Counted from the first letter of the stretch, positions 17,934 through 28,152 are shown. The stretch: 64,000 nt of DNA from Acidobacteriota bacterium (GCA_014584695.1 JACTMI010000019.1:1-64000); one strand, 5' to 3'. Notes: a model not told the origin generated them from the sequence alone. A program made the numbers and translations.

Positions 17934-18878
17934 ATGAGCGTGACGACCCGCGGCATCTTCGGCACGGAGCCGGCCAGCGAACCGGCGACGCCCGGCAGCT
18001 ACGGCGAGGCCCCGAGCGGCTTTCGCCTGCCGGCGGAGACGTCGGTCGGGCCCGTCACGCTCCAGGTCGCCGACCTCGGGCGCTCGCTCGACTTCTACCG
18101 CTCGACGCTCGGCCTCGCCGAGCTCGGGCGGGACCGCGGTGTCGCCCAGCTCGCCGCGGGCTCTCGGCCGCTGGTCGAGCTGCGCGAGCGGTCCGGCGCC
18201 CGTCCTGCGGGGCGCGGTCGGCTGGGGCTCTTCCACTTCGCGATCCTGCTGCCGGATCGGCCGGCGCTGGGCCGGTTCGTCCGGCATCTCGCCGACCTCG
18301 GCGCCCACGCAGGCGCCGGCGACCACCTGGTGAGCGAGGCGTTCTACCTCGCCGATCCGGATGGCCTCGGCATCGAGGTCTACGCCGACCGGCCGCGCGG
18401 GAGTTGGCGCCGCGTCGGGCGGGAGCTGATGATGGCTACCGATCCGGTCGACGTCGCAGCGGTCGTGGCCGCGGGCGAAGGCGAGGCCTGGGAGGGCATG
18501 CCGGAGGGGACGACGATGGGACACGTCCACCTCCATGTCGGCGATCTGGCGCTCGCGTCGCGCTTCTACTCCGCGGCGCTCGGATTCGACCGCGTGGTCT
18601 GGAGCTACCCGGGTGCCCTCTTCCTCTCGGCCGGGGGGTACCACCATCACCTCGGGACCAACGTCTGGGCCGTTCCGGCGGCCCGGCCGCCCGAGGCCGA
18701 CGAGGCGCAGCTGCTCGAGTGGAGCCTGGCGCTGCCGGATGCGGCCTCGTTGGGAGCGGTGTCGGAGAGCCTGGTGCGGGCCGGATTCGATGCCGAGCCC
18801 GCGGGGGAGTCGATCCGCACGCGCGATCCGTGGAGAACGCCATTGCGGCTCGACGTGGGGTCGAAGGACGCCAAGTGA
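17934..18878 (+). CDS. Two-domain VOC protein, catechol-2,3-dioxygenase (CatE)-like
   Basis: A 314-residue protein with two vicinal-oxygen-chelate modules. Domain 1 (about residues 40-160) contains VTLQVADLGRSLDFYRSTLGL and a Glu ligand in DGLGIEVYADRP; domain 2 (195-310) contains GHVHLHVGDLALASRFYSAALGF and GGYHHHLGTNVW. Metal-ligand positions His (FHFAIL; GHVHLHV) and Glu are present, so it may be an active extradiol dioxygenase or a glyoxalase-type enzyme. GAGGAGG lies 5 bases before the ATG. Confidence 0.85.
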   Translation: MSVTTRGIFGTEPASEPATPGSYGEAPSGFRLPAETSVGPVTLQVADLGRSLDFYRSTLGLAELGRDRGVAQLAAGSRPLVELRERSGARPAGRGRLGLFHFAILLPDRPALGRFVRHLADLGAHAGAGDHLVSEAFYLADPDGLGIEVYADRPRGSWRRVGRELMMATDPVDVAAVVAAGEGEAWEGMPEGTTMGHVHLHVGDLALASRFYSAALGFDRVVWSYPGALFLSAGGYHHHLGTNVWAVPAARPPEADEAQLLEWSLALPDAASLGAVSESLVRAGFDAEPAGESIRTRDPWRTPLRLDVGSKDAK

Positions 18879-18963
18879 GGAACTACCCCTCGGGCCACCC
18901 GATCGGGCCGGTCGCTCGACGGGGGCGACGGCCCGAGACGACGACTCGAAAGGAGAAGCGATC

Positions 18964-19728
18964 ATGACGAAGCTGGAGATGGACTTTCGCGGCAAAGTGG
19001 CCCTGGTCACCGGTGGCAGCACGGGCATCGGCCGGGCGACCGCGCTCGCCTTCGCGCGCCACGGCGCGGCCGTGGCGATCGGCGACCTGAGCGAAGAGGG
19101 GGCGAAGACCGCCGAGATGATCCGCGGCGAAGGGGGGAAGGCCCTCTTCGTGAAGACCAACGTCGCGAATTCGGAGGAGGTGGCGACTCTGGTCGCGACG
19201 ACCGTTCGGGAGCTGGGCGGGCTCCACGTCGCCTTCAACAACGCCGGCATCCTGCCGCCCACGCTGCCGCTCCACGAGCAGGACGACGCGACCTTCGCGC
19301 GTGTGCTCGACGTCGACCTCAAGGGCGTCTTCAACGCCCTGAAGCACGAGATCCGCCACATGCTCGGCGCCGGCGGCGGCGCGATCGTCAACACCGCCTC
19401 GATCGCCGGCGTGATCGCCGACCCGGGGATGGCCCCCTACGTCGCCGCCAAGCACGGCGTCATCGGCCTGACTAAGGCGGCGGCGATCGACTACGCGAAA
19501 CTGGGAATTCGGGTCAACGCGCTGGCGCCCGGACTGGTGCACACGCCGATGACGCAGCGCTGGCTCGACGACCCCGCGATGCGCGACGTCGTCCTCGCCG
19601 GCCCGTTGCTCGGCCGGGCGGCGCAGCCGGAAGAGATGGCCGGCATGGTCCTCTTCCTCTGCTCGCCGCTCGCCTCCTTCGCCACCGGCCAGACCTTTGT
19701 CGTCGACGGCGGCCAGACGGCTCACTGA
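18964..19728 (+). CDS. Short-chain dehydrogenase/reductase
   Basis: A 254-residue classical SDR: cofactor motif TGGSTGIGRA (residues 17-26), NNAG (about 92-95), catalytic Ser in NTASIAG, Tyr-x3-Lys in YVAAKHG, and the C-terminal GQTFVVDGG. An Asp at the end of beta-2 (IGDLSEEG) predicts NAD(H) rather than NADP(H). The substrate is unknown. AAAGGAG lies 7 bases before the ATG. It is part of the plus-strand redox operon. Confidence 0.92.
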   Translation: MTKLEMDFRGKVALVTGGSTGIGRATALAFARHGAAVAIGDLSEEGAKTAEMIRGEGGKALFVKTNVANSEEVATLVATTVRELGGLHVAFNNAGILPPTLPLHEQDDATFARVLDVDLKGVFNALKHEIRHMLGAGGGAIVNTASIAGVIADPGMAPYVAAKHGVIGLTKAAAIDYAKLGIRVNALAPGLVHTPMTQRWLDDPAMRDVVLAGPLLGRAAQPEEMAGMVLFLCSPLASFATGQTFVVDGGQTAH

Positions 19729-19829
19729 AGGATGTCTCGACGTCGATCGGGGAATGGGCAGGACCGTCCGTCGGCTCACCGTGTTGTCGCGGACGAGCCG
19801 GCGGGGCTCCCGTCCCGCAAGGAGAAGCC

Positions 19830-20558
19830 TTGAGAGAGCAACGTATACCCATCGAGATCTGGTCCGACATCGCTTGCCCGTGGTGCGCGATCGGCGAGCG
19901 TCGATTCTTCCGCGCCCTCGACGCGCGGCCGGACCGCGACGACTTCGCGGTCGTCTTCCGTCCGTTCGAGCTCGACGCGAACGCCCCGACGCCGGGCGAG
20001 CCGCTCCGCGAGCGCTTGGCGCGGCGCTACGGCGCCCGCGCCGAGGGCATGATGCGGCGGGCGGGAGCGGTCGCGACCGCCGAGGGCGTCGCCGTCGACT
20101 GGGAGCGCGCGCTGGCGGCACGAACTCGCGACGCGCACCGTTTGCTCGGTGTCGCGGTCAGGGACTACGGCGAGAGCACGCAGCGCGGCCTCGCCGAGCT
20201 GCTCTTCTCAGCTCAGTTCGAGCGCGGCGCCGACGTCTCTTCGACCGACGAGCTGACCCGGCTCGCGGTCGCGGCCGGGATGGACGAATCGCGGGTGCGA
20301 CGCCTGCTCGCCTCGGACGAGGGGGAGGCCGAGATCCAGGCAGACATCGAGCGCGCGGCTCGTCTCGGGATCCATTCGGTGCCCACCTTCGTCTTCGACG
20401 GCCGCTTCACGGTCGCGGGGGCGCAGCCGTCCGAGCTCTTCGCCGAGTTGCTGGAGGAGGTCGCGAGCGAGGTCGACCGTGCGCGGAGCGCGCCGGAAAC
20501 GAACGAGCCGACCGAGTGCGTCGACGGGGCCTGCCTCGTTCCCGGTGCGAGGCCCTGA
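19830..20558 (+). CDS. DsbA-family (FrnE-like) thiol oxidoreductase
   Basis: A 242-residue cytoplasmic thioredoxin-fold protein starting at TTG 19830, with AAGGAG 6 bases upstream. The active-site C-P-W-C lies at residues 17-20 within IEIWSDIACPWCAIGE, and the cis-proline loop is SVPTFVFDGRFTVAGAQPSE near 185-205. FrnE relatives are disulfide isomerases linked to oxidative stress or polyketide biosynthesis. A 40-residue acidic tail ends with an extra pair of cysteines (ECVDGACLV). Confidence 0.88.
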   Translation: MREQRIPIEIWSDIACPWCAIGERRFFRALDARPDRDDFAVVFRPFELDANAPTPGEPLRERLARRYGARAEGMMRRAGAVATAEGVAVDWERALAARTRDAHRLLGVAVRDYGESTQRGLAELLFSAQFERGADVSSTDELTRLAVAAGMDESRVRRLLASDEGEAEIQADIERAARLGIHSVPTFVFDGRFTVAGAQPSELFAELLEEVASEVDRARSAPETNEPTECVDGACLVPGARP

Positions 20559-20674
20559 GCCTGCCGGATCGCGAATCAGCTCGATTCCCGGCCCCCGGTT
20601 GCTACCGGCGACACGTGCACCAGGCCGTGTCGGAGTAAGCTTCTTGGCGACCACAGAGTCGAGGAGAGCGGCGC

Positions 20675-22090
20675 ATGGCGAAAGGCGAGGCGGTCGAGAA
20701 CCTCGTCCTGGGCGGTGGCGAGGCCGGCAAGTACGTCGCCTGGGAGCTGGCGAAGGCCGGCCGCCCGGTGACCGTCGTCGAGCGCGCGCTGATCGGCGGC
20801 TCGTGCCCGAACGTCGCTTGCCTACCGAGCAAGAACCTGATCGCGAGCGCGCGAGTCGCCGCCCTCGCGGGTTGCCTCGAACGCTACGGCATTCGTGCCG
20901 ACCTATCCGAGGTCGACATGGCGACCGTGCGTGCGCGAAAGCGCGCCATGGTCGCCGGAATGATCGACATCCACGAAAAGAGGTTCGCGGCGCCCGGGAT
21001 CGACTTCGTGCTCGGGCGCGGCCGCTTCACGGCGCCGCGCGAGCTCGAGGTCGAGCTGGCCGGAGGAGGCCATCGCCGGTTCACAGCCGAGCGGGTCTTC
21101 CTCAATCTGGGCACCCACGCGGCGATTCCGCCGGTGCCGGGGCTCGCCGTCGCGGCGCCGCTCACCCACGTCGAGGCGCTCGAGCTCGACAGGCTCCCGG
21201 AGCGGCTGGTCGTGCTCGGCGGCGGTCCGGTGGGATGCGAGCTGGCGCAGGTTTTTCGGCGATTCGGTTCGCGAGTGACGATCGTGCAGCGCCATGCCCA
21301 GCTGCTGCCCCGCGAGGATCCCGACCTCGCCGAGGAGGTTCGTTCCCTCTTCGCGGACGAGGGAATCGAGGTCGTTCTCGGGGCGGAGACGTCGGCGGTG
21401 GAGGGGCGTTCGGGCGAAGGTGTCGTCCTGCGCGTCGCGACTCCGGACGGCGAGCGCCGCATCGAAGCGAGCGATCTCCTGGTGGCTGCCGGTCGAGTTC
21501 CCAACACGCGCGACATCGGCCTCGACAGGGCTGGTGTGGACGTCGGCCCGCGCGGGTATGTCGAAGTCGACGAGCTGCTTCGAACTTCGACACCGGGGGT
21601 GTGGGCGATGGGCGAATGTGCCGGCAGTCCGCAGTTCACGCACGTCGCCTTCGACGACTTCCGCGTCGTGCGGTCGCAGCTCGATCACGCGAGCTGGCCC
21701 GCGCGATCGACGCGCGACCGACTGATCCCCCACTGCACTTTCATCGATCCGGAGCTGGGTCGCGTCGGCCTCTCGGAGGCGGAGGCGCGCGACCAGGGCC
21801 GCGAAGTTCGCGTCGTGACCCTGCCGATGACAGCGGTGCTGCGCGCGCGCGCGATCGGCGAGACGCGCGGGTTGTCGAAGGCGATCCTCGACGCCGTGAG
21901 CGACCGGATCCTCGGATTCGCCATGCTCGGTCCCGGCGCGGGTGAGGTGATCGCCGTCGTCCAGACGGCGATGCTCGCCGGACTTCCGTACTCCGCGCTG
22001 CGCGACGCGATCTACACCCATCCGACGATGGCCGAGGGGCTCAACGTGCTCTTCGCGGGCGCTCCGACGCGGAGAGGGGCAGGCTCATGA
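20675..22090 (+). CDS. Mercuric-reductase-like FAD/NAD(P) disulfide oxidoreductase
   Basis: A 471-residue class-I pyridine nucleotide-disulfide oxidoreductase. FAD motif LVLGGGEAGKYVAWEL (residues 10-25), redox pair C-x4-C in GSCPNVACLPSKNL (about 43-56), NAD(P) motif VVLGGGPVGCELAQVF, second FAD motif GVWAMGECAG, and the C-terminal dimerisation segment with catalytic His-Pro (YTHPTMAEGL). It lacks an N-terminal HMA domain and the C-terminal vicinal cysteines that bind Hg(II) in true MerA, so a dihydrolipoyl- or glutathione-reductase-like role on another substrate is likelier. Its stop overlaps the DUF3187 start by four bases. Confidence 0.88.
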   Translation: MAKGEAVENLVLGGGEAGKYVAWELAKAGRPVTVVERALIGGSCPNVACLPSKNLIASARVAALAGCLERYGIRADLSEVDMATVRARKRAMVAGMIDIHEKRFAAPGIDFVLGRGRFTAPRELEVELAGGGHRRFTAERVFLNLGTHAAIPPVPGLAVAAPLTHVEALELDRLPERLVVLGGGPVGCELAQVFRRFGSRVTIVQRHAQLLPREDPDLAEEVRSLFADEGIEVVLGAETSAVEGRSGEGVVLRVATPDGERRIEASDLLVAAGRVPNTRDIGLDRAGVDVGPRGYVEVDELLRTSTPGVWAMGECAGSPQFTHVAFDDFRVVRSQLDHASWPARSTRDRLIPHCTFIDPELGRVGLSEAEARDQGREVRVVTLPMTAVLRARAIGETRGLSKAILDAVSDRILGFAMLGPGAGEVIAVVQTAMLAGLPYSALRDAIYTHPTMAEGLNVLFAGAPTRRGAGS

Positions 22091-23244
22091 GGCGCGTGCC
22101 TCGCGTCGTCGGCGGCTCCCTCCTGGCCTGCGCACTCGCGCACCCTCTCCTCGCGGACGAGCCGGCTCTCTCGGGCTCGCCAGACCCGGCCGGGGAGACA
22201 CCGCCCCGCTTGGTCTCCGGGCCGCCGCCGGCGCCTGAGTGGCGGACCCTGGGCCTGATGCGGATTCGGGACATGACGCCGTTCGGGCTGGGGCGGCTCG
22301 ACATGCTTCCGGCCCACGCCGTCACCGCGACGCCGCGCACCTTCGCCTTCGAGCTGAACGCCTCCTACCAGAACACCTGGGCCCTATCCGACAATGTCCG
22401 CGATTACCTCGAGGAACGCGGCACTCGGCGCGGCCCGCTCGACGAGGCCGCCATCGCGGATCTGCTGGCCCTGCCTGGCGATGCCTACCTCGTCGACGGC
22501 GAGTTCGCCGTCGTCGACCTGACGCTGCACTACCGGGCGACCCGGCACGTCGGCCTGTACGCCACCGTGCCCTGGTTCGACTTCGACGGCGGGTTTCTCG
22601 ACGGCGTGATCGAGTCGTTCCACGAGGAGGCGGGCTTCTCGTCCGCGGGGCGCGAGCACGTGCCGCGAGATCGCTTCTTCGCGCTCGCCGACCTCTCGCG
22701 GACGCGGGTGGTGGTCGACGGGCCGCCGTCCGGTGGACTCGGGGATCCGGTGCTCGGCATTCGCTACTCGCTGGCCTCACAGCCCCGGCGGCTCAACTTG
22801 ATCCTCGAAGGAGCGGTCAAGGTCTCGCTCTTCGACCGCGAACGCTTCATCGCCACGGGACGCGACGACTACGGCTTGCAGGTGTCGCTCCAGAGATTCC
22901 TACGGCGCAACGCCTTCTACTTGACGGCGGCCGGCGTCTACTACAAGGCGCCCTATCCGGGTCTCGCCTCCGACGGATGGATCCCGACGGTGATTGCCGG
23001 GTGGGAGACGAAGCTGACCCGGAACACGAACGTTATTCTCCAGGCCTACGCCAGCCGGAGCAGCGTCCAGCGCTCGGAGCTCGACGAGCTGACCGCCACC
23101 AAGATCCAGGCGACGCTCGGCCTGCAGCGCGCGTATCGCGGGTACATTCTCCGCTTCGGCGTCACGGAGAACTTGGCCAACTACGACAACACGCCCGACA
23201 TCGGCTTCAACCTTTCGCTCGGCCGTGTCCTCTTCGGCAGGTAG
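22087..23244 (+). CDS. DUF3187-like outer-membrane protein
   Basis: A 385-residue exported protein with a signal peptide (GGSLLACALAHPLLADEP) and alternating strands throughout, including FELNASYQNTWALSDN, FAVVDLTLHYRATRHVGLYATVPWF and a C-terminal NLSLGRVLFGR strand, typical of an outer-membrane barrel. It matches my recollection of DUF3187 architecture; no biochemical role is known. It is coupled (ATGA) to the flavoprotein gene upstream, possibly the last gene of the redox operon, and converges on the F420-type reductase gene. Confidence 0.7.
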   Translation: MRRVPRVVGGSLLACALAHPLLADEPALSGSPDPAGETPPRLVSGPPPAPEWRTLGLMRIRDMTPFGLGRLDMLPAHAVTATPRTFAFELNASYQNTWALSDNVRDYLEERGTRRGPLDEAAIADLLALPGDAYLVDGEFAVVDLTLHYRATRHVGLYATVPWFDFDGGFLDGVIESFHEEAGFSSAGREHVPRDRFFALADLSRTRVVVDGPPSGGLGDPVLGIRYSLASQPRRLNLILEGAVKVSLFDRERFIATGRDDYGLQVSLQRFLRRNAFYLTAAGVYYKAPYPGLASDGWIPTVIAGWETKLTRNTNVILQAYASRSSVQRSELDELTATKIQATLGLQRAYRGYILRFGVTENLANYDNTPDIGFNLSLGRVLFGR

Positions 23245-23310
23245 CGGCCTTACCGTTCGCGACGCGCCCTCGGATCCCCATCCCGAAGCTGGCTTCCGAA
23301 CGCCGGCCCG

Positions 23311-23886
23311 TCAGCGGACCAGCCGTAAGCCGATGTCGGTTCCCAACCCCAGGCCGTAGCCTAGCTGGATGTTCTGGATACCCATCGGTTCGAGCAGGCG
23401 AGCGTTGCGAAGGGGCCCGGCGTCGATGGCATCGAAGCCGATCGATCGCGCCAGCTCGAGGACGCGGCGCTTGGCCTCGTCGTCGTCGCCGGCTGCGAGC
23501 ACGGTCAACTGCTGGCCCTTGACGCTGCCGCTGTCCATCGTGCCGGCGAATACGGTGTTGAAGGCCTTGATGACACGCGCGGACGGGATCCGCGCCTGAA
23601 GCTGCTCGGCACCGCTCGTGTCGAACCCGAGCGCGAGCTGGAGATCCTCGGTCAGCGCGTTGGTGACGTCGACGACGTCCTTGCCGTCGAGCGCTCCGGC
23701 GAGCGCCGTGGCGACGTCCAGGAGCACTCCGAACGGGACGGCCAGTATCACGACCTCGGCACCCCGAGCGATCTCTCTCGCACGCTCGGGATCGTTGCCC
23801 ACCGTCGCGACGTCGTGCCCGCCTCGGCCGAGCCCGCGCGTCAGCGCACTTCCGACATTGCCGTTACCGATGACCGCGATCTTCAT
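23311..23886 (-). CDS. NADPH-dependent F420-reductase-like oxidoreductase
   Basis: A 191-residue Rossmann protein of the F420_oxidored family: NADP motif VIGNGNVGSALTRGLGRGGHDV (residues 5-26), EVVILAVPFGVLLDV, and the typical VIKAFNTVFAGTM. Catalyses hydride transfer between NADP(H) and F420 or, in organisms without F420, an unidentified partner. The second ATG (23886) is chosen because the AAGGAG lies 6 bases ahead of it and only touches the first ATG. It is upstream of nothing on its strand except the convergent DUF3187 gene. Confidence 0.85.
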   Translation of the reverse strand: MKIAVIGNGNVGSALTRGLGRGGHDVATVGNDPERAREIARGAEVVILAVPFGVLLDVATALAGALDGKDVVDVTNALTEDLQLALGFDTSGAEQLQARIPSARVIKAFNTVFAGTMDSGSVKGQQLTVLAAGDDDEAKRRVLELARSIGFDAIDAGPLRNARLLEPMGIQNIQLGYGLGLGTDIGLRLVR

Positions 23887-23923
23887 GACCATCTCCTTTC
23901 GATTCGGCGGATTCGCGGATCCG

Positions 23924-26284
23924 TCATGGGCGCACTCGGGCGCGAAGCCGCAGGGCGTTGGTCACCACCGAGGCGGAGCTCAGGCTCATGGCCAGGGCGG
24001 CGAACATCGGGGAGAGGAGCCAGCCGGTCAAGGGGTAGAGCACGCCGGCGGCGAGCGGCACGCCGAGGGCGTTGTAGATGAAGGCGAAGACCAGGTTCTG
24101 CTTCATGTTCGCGACGGTGGCCTCGGAGATGGCGCGAGCGTGGGTGATGCCACGCAGATCGCCCTTGACGAGAGTGACCTGGGCACTGCTCATGGCGACG
24201 TCCGTGCCGGTACCCATGGCGATTCCGACGTCCGCCTTGGCGAGCGCCGGAGCATCGTTGATGCCGTCGCCCGCCATGGCGACCACGCGGCCCTGGCTCT
24301 GTAGGTGATCCACGAGCACGAGCTTGTCGGCCGGCTTGACCTCGCCGTGGACCTCGCTGATCTCCAGTCGCTCGGCCACAGCGCGCGCGGTCGTCAAGCC
24401 GTCGCCCGTGGCCATCACGATGCGAAGCCCGGCGCGCTTCAGAGTCGCCAAGGCCTCTGGCGTGGTGCCTTTGACGGGATCAGAAACAGCGAGGAGGCCC
24501 GCCAGTCCGCCGTCGACCGCGAGATGAATCACGCTTGCCCCAGTGGCACGGAAGGCTTCCGCCTCGGCTCTCAGGCCATCGACATCTACGCCGAGCTGCT
24601 GCATGAGCGTCGAGTTGCCGAGCGCGAGCGAGCGGCCCGCCACCTCGCCGCGAACGCCGATGCCCGAGCCGGAGTCGAACGCGGCCGGCTTGTCGAGCGC
24701 CAAGCCGCGGTCTCGGGCCGCTCGCACGATGGCGTCGGCGAGCGGGTGTTCGCTGCCCTGGTCGAGACTGGCGGCGAGGCGCAGCACCTCCTCGGCCGAC
24801 CCTCCGCGCGCCGCCACCGCGCGCTCGAACGCCGGCTTGCCCTCGGTGAGAGTACCGGTCTTGTCGACGATCAGCGTGTCGACTGTGCGGAGGCGCTCGA
24901 TCGCGGCGGCATCGCGAAAGAGCACCCCCTGCGTCGCGGCCCTGCCGGTGGCCACCATGATGGACATCGGTGTCGCCAACCCCAGGGCGCAGGGGCAGGC
25001 GATGATGAGCACCGCAACGGCGTTCACCAGGCCGAACACCCAGCCGCGATCGGGCACGAGCAGGCCCCAGGCGAAGAACGTCGTGATGGCGACCGCGACC
25101 ACCACCAGCACGAACCAGCCGGCGACCCGATCCGCCAGGCTCTGCATCGGCGCCCGCGATCGTTGGGCGCGAGCCACGAGCTGGACGATCTGGGCCAGCA
25201 TCGTTTGCGCTCCGACCCGCTCGGCGCGCAGCACCATCGCTCCGCCGGTGTTGAGAGAAGCGCCGATGAGCGGGTCGCCCGGCCCCTTGCGGACCGGCAG
25301 TGGCTCGCCGGTGATCATCGACTCGTCGACTGCGCTCGTCCCCTCGAACACGACTCCGTCCACTGGGACCTTCTCGCCGGGCCGCACCCGCAACGAGTCG
25401 CCGACGTGGACGTGAGAGAGAGGGATGTCCTCTTCGCTGCCGTCCTGCCGGATGCGCCGGGCGGTTTTCGGTGCCAAGCCGAGCAAATCTTTGATGGCGG
25501 CGGAGGTGCGCGAACGCGCCTTGAGCTCGAGGAGCTGCCCGAGAAGGGTGAGGGAGACGATGACCACGGCGGCCTCGTAATAAACCGCCACGCGGCCCAT
25601 CGAGACGAAGGAATCCGGGAAGATCCCGGGAGCGACCGTGGCGACGACGCTGTAGAGAAACGCGGCGCCGGTGCCGGTGCCGATCAGTGTCCACATGTTC
25701 GGGCTTCGATTCGCGATCGATTGCGCCCAGCGCGCGAAGAACGGCCAGCCGGCCCACAGGATGACCGGGATCGAGAGGACCAGCTCGATCCAGGTGCGGG
25801 TCGCCGCGGAGAGCCCCGCGAGGTGATGCCCGAACATCGCCAGCAGGGTCACGACGACTGTCAGCGGGAGCGTCCACCAGAAGCGCCGGCGAAAGTCGGC
25901 GAGCTCGGGATTCTCCTCGTCGTCGAGGCCGGGCATCTCGGGCTCGAGCGCCATCCCGCATTTCGGACAGATCCCCGGCCGGTCCCGCCGGATCTCCGGA
26001 TGCATCGGACAGACGTAGACGGTGCCGGGCTCGGCGGTGGGGATCGCCGCCGCCGGGGCAGGCGACACGGGGCCGGTGGTTTCGGGGGCCGCGCTCGCTG
26101 GCGCCACGTATCTCGTCGGGTCTGCCGCGAACTTCGCGCGGCACCGTTCGCTGCAAAAGTAGAAGGTGCGCCCGCCGTGTTCGTGGTGATGGGGTGAGTC
26201 CGCGGTGACCGCCATGCCGCACACAGGGTCGGTCAGCGTGTTGTCGGTGGCGGCGCTCGCACCGCCGTGCTCGTGTGGGTTCAT
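23924..26284 (-). CDS. Copper/silver-translocating P1B-type ATPase with YHS and heavy-metal-binding domains
   Basis: A 786-residue P-type ATPase. The N-terminus has a YHS domain (TDPVCGMAV...[12 protein letters not shown], residues 17-55) and a YCPMHP-type metal-binding domain ([26 protein letters not shown], about 98-125) instead of CxxC HMA repeats. The core has eight helices with the CPC metal site ([11 protein letters not shown]), TGE actuator loop (MITGEPLPV), phosphorylation motif DKTGTLTEG, the HP motif ([10 protein letters not shown]) and [10 protein letters not shown]. This layout is typical of Cu+/Ag+ exporters (CopA/SilP type). A 29-base gap separates it from the preceding dehydrogenase gene. 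Confidence 0.93.
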   Translation of the reverse strand: MNPHEHGGASAATDNTLTDPVCGMAVTADSPHHHEHGGRTFYFCSERCRAKFAADPTRYVAPASAAPETTGPVSPAPAAAIPTAEPGTVYVCPMHPEIRRDRPGICPKCGMALEPEMPGLDDEENPELADFRRRFWWTLPLTVVVTLLAMFGHHLAGLSAATRTWIELVLSIPVILWAGWPFFARWAQSIANRSPNMWTLIGTGTGAAFLYSVVATVAPGIFPDSFVSMGRVAVYYEAAVVIVSLTLLGQLLELKARSRTSAAIKDLLGLAPKTARRIRQDGSEEDIPLSHVHVGDSLRVRPGEKVPVDGVVFEGTSAVDESMITGEPLPVRKGPGDPLIGASLNTGGAMVLRAERVGAQTMLAQIVQLVARAQRSRAPMQSLADRVAGWFVLVVVAVAITTFFAWGLLVPDRGWVFGLVNAVAVLIIACPCALGLATPMSIMVATGRAATQGVLFRDAAAIERLRTVDTLIVDKTGTLTEGKPAFERAVAARGGSAEEVLRLAASLDQGSEHPLADAIVRAARDRGLALDKPAAFDSGSGIGVRGEVAGRSLALGNSTLMQQLGVDVDGLRAEAEAFRATGASVIHLAVDGGLAGLLAVSDPVKGTTPEALATLKRAGLRIVMATGDGLTTARAVAERLEISEVHGEVKPADKLVLVDHLQSQGRVVAMAGDGINDAPALAKADVGIAMGTGTDVAMSSAQVTLVKGDLRGITHARAISEATVANMKQNLVFAFIYNALGVPLAAGVLYPLTGWLLSPMFAALAMSLSSASVVTNALRLRARVRP

Positions 26285-26313
26285 CGGTCGTGCTCCGGCG
26301 CCGGAGCGGGCGG

Positions 26314-27378
26314 TTAGTGCATCGAAACCAAAATCTTGACTTCCTCGTCCTTGTGGGTGATCAGGCGTTCGTAGCCCCGCTGCACGATGTCGTCGACGAG
26401 GATCTTGCTGGTGACGAACGGAGCCAGGTTGACTTTGCCGCTGCGCACCAGCTCGATCGCCTCGGAATGGTCGTTGGCATAGCCGATCGAAGAGCCGAGC
26501 ACGAGGTCCTGCATCGTCAGCTGCGACGCGATGTCGAGCTGGACCGGCTTGGTGTGGATGGCGACGATCTCGAGCCGGCCGCCCGGTCCGAGCACGCCGA
26601 GGAGCTGCCCGACGACCGCCGCCACTCCCGCGGCGTCGAACGCGACGTCCGCGCCCTTGCCGCGCGTGCGCTCCGCGACCACGGCCGCCAGATCCCCATG
26701 GGCGGGATCGACCACGACGTCCGCGACACCCGACGACAGCGCCTTCTCGCGGCGGGCGGTCGACATCTCGCTGACGATCGTCGTGAGCCCCTTCGCCTTG
26801 AGCACCGCGGCCAAGAGCAGGCCGATCGGTCCGGCGCCGCCGACCACCGCGGTCTGGCCCGCCACGACACCGGCGTGCTTGGCGGAGTGCAGGACGACCG
26901 CAAGCGGCTCGATCATCGCCGCCAGATCGAGCGGCATCTCGCCGACCGGGTGGACCCAGCGGCGCTCGACGACGATGTGCTCGGAGAGGCCGCCGCCGCG
27001 GCCCGAGATGCCGATGAAGCCCATCTTTTCGCACAGGTTGTATTTGTCGGCCAGGCACGCCGGACAGGTCCCGTCGACCATGAGCGGCTCGACGACGACC
27101 GAGTCGCCGATCGCGAGCCCATGAACGCCCTCGCCGATCGCCTCGACGACGCCCGAGAACTCGTGACCGAGAACCACCGGTAGGGTCTCGCCGGAAATCG
27201 GATGCGGCTTCTCGGCCGTCGGCGCGGGGGGAATCGGACCCTCGTGGTAGAGGTGCAGGTCGCTACCGCAGATGCCGTTGAATGCCGGCGCGATCTTGAC
27301 CGTGCCAGGGCGGACGCGGGGCTCCTCGATCTCCTCGACGCGGACATCTTCCTTGCCGTAGAACATCGCCGCTTTCAT
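26314..27378 (-). CDS. Zinc-dependent 2,3-butanediol/threonine-dehydrogenase-like enzyme
   Basis: A 354-residue medium-chain dehydrogenase resembling (R,R)-butanediol dehydrogenase: catalytic-zinc ligands in [10 protein letters not shown] and GHEFSG, a partly degenerate structural-zinc loop ([19 protein letters not shown], three cysteines visible), and the NAD motif [13 protein letters not shown]. It likely oxidises a secondary alcohol or vicinal diol with NAD+. AAAGGAG lies 8 bases before the ATG. Followed on the same strand by the copper ATPase, with no evident functional link. Confidence 0.88.
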   Translation of the reverse strand: MKAAMFYGKEDVRVEEIEEPRVRPGTVKIAPAFNGICGSDLHLYHEGPIPPAPTAEKPHPISGETLPVVLGHEFSGVVEAIGEGVHGLAIGDSVVVEPLMVDGTCPACLADKYNLCEKMGFIGISGRGGGLSEHIVVERRWVHPVGEMPLDLAAMIEPLAVVLHSAKHAGVVAGQTAVVGGAGPIGLLLAAVLKAKGLTTIVSEMSTARREKALSSGVADVVVDPAHGDLAAVVAERTRGKGADVAFDAAGVAAVVGQLLGVLGPGGRLEIVAIHTKPVQLDIASQLTMQDLVLGSSIGYANDHSEAIELVRSGKVNLAPFVTSKILVDDIVQRGYERLITHKDEEVKILVSMH

Positions 27379-27558
27379 GGCGCGCTCCTTTCCGTCGGTT
27401 CCCTCGGAACATACGCCCCGCTCGACCGAGAGTCCAGCACGAGCCCAAGAGTTGGAGCTCCGGATCTGGGACGGAGGGCGGGTCCGGACTAAGGCGTATC
27501 ATGGGCCGGTCCGCGCAGGTGGGGAGTCGGATCCGCGACTCTGGGAAGGAGGTCTGCG

Positions 27559-27886
27559 ATGACCAGAGCTCGCGAAGCTCGACTGGGTGTACCTGAGCGG
27601 CGGCCATGGAAACGTGGGTTCGAAAGACGACATCAGCTTTTACCGTACGTTCCTCGCCGATCTCAAGCAGGCGGTCGGGAAGGCCCTGGGCGAAGTTCCG
27701 TGGGGCACCGGTGTCGACGCCTCGAAGGTCAACGCGCACACGCCGTTTCTGCCCGCCTGGCTCGAAGCCGTGGGCAAGAATGCCGTCGCCACCCTGCGCC
27801 CCAAGTACGGCAAGTACTACGGATTCGAATCCGCGATGCCGCGCAACGCCGAGATGGTTGCGATGTCGATGTTCAGCTATCGCTGA
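27559..27886 (+). pseudogene. Small conserved-looking protein with a disrupted 5' end
   Basis: GGAGG followed by ATG at 27559 marks a good start, but that frame does not lead into the coding frame. Removing one base after the ATG would give M-PELAKLDWVYLSGGHGNVG, which continues cleanly to the stop at 27886 (AMPRNAEMVAMSMFSYR). As it stands, translation in that frame could only begin at GTG 27587. I do not recognise the family; the segments GTGVDASKVNAHTPFLPAWLEAVG and RPKYGKYYGFE look strongly constrained. Either a real one-base insertion or an assembly error. Confidence 0.55.
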
Positions 27887-27925
27887 GCCGGTCGGGACGG
27901 CGGGGTTCCGCGAGAGGAGCCAACG

Positions 27926-28152
27926 ATGACGCGGACGGTCGCCAGCGCAATTCGAACGGCGAAGTCACGGTGGTCTGGAAGAGCGCCCTCTGCGTCCACT
28001 CGGGCGTCTGCGTCCGCGGCCTGCCCGAGGTCTTCGACACCCGCCGCCAGCCGTGGATCGCGATCGACGCGGCGAGCTCGGCGGCGATCGTCGAGCAGGT
28101 CGGTCGTTGCCCCTCGGGAGCGCTCTCGATCGATCGGACGGCGGAGAAGTAG
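27926..28152 (+). pseudogene. YjdI-like (4Fe-4S)-binding protein with a disrupted 5' end
   Basis: A GGAG ribosome site precedes ATG 27926, but the recognisable protein lies in another frame: SNGEVTVVWKSALCVHSGVCVRGLPEVF followed by RQPWIAIDAA and VEQVGRCPSGALSI. This is the mono-cluster Fer4_19 family (YjdI), with the cysteines of CVHSGVC and RCPSGA as cluster ligands. A frameshift of one base between the ATG and SNGE separates the start from the body. The gene immediately upstream shows the same kind of defect. The protein would be about 75 residues if intact. Confidence 0.6.

Noticed and set aside
20675-22090. True mercuric reductase (MerA)
   Set aside because: No HMA domain, no C-terminal vicinal cysteines and no other mer genes nearby.
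24305-26197. Long open frame antisense to the copper ATPase (630 codons)
   Set aside because: It mirrors the ATPase codons, has charged low-complexity translation and no recognisable domain; long antisense frames are expected in GC-rich DNA.
27559-28152. Single continuous 197-codon frame covering both small genes
   Set aside because: Only its last 65 or so codons are recognisable (YjdI-like); the first part is out of frame with the conserved upstream protein.
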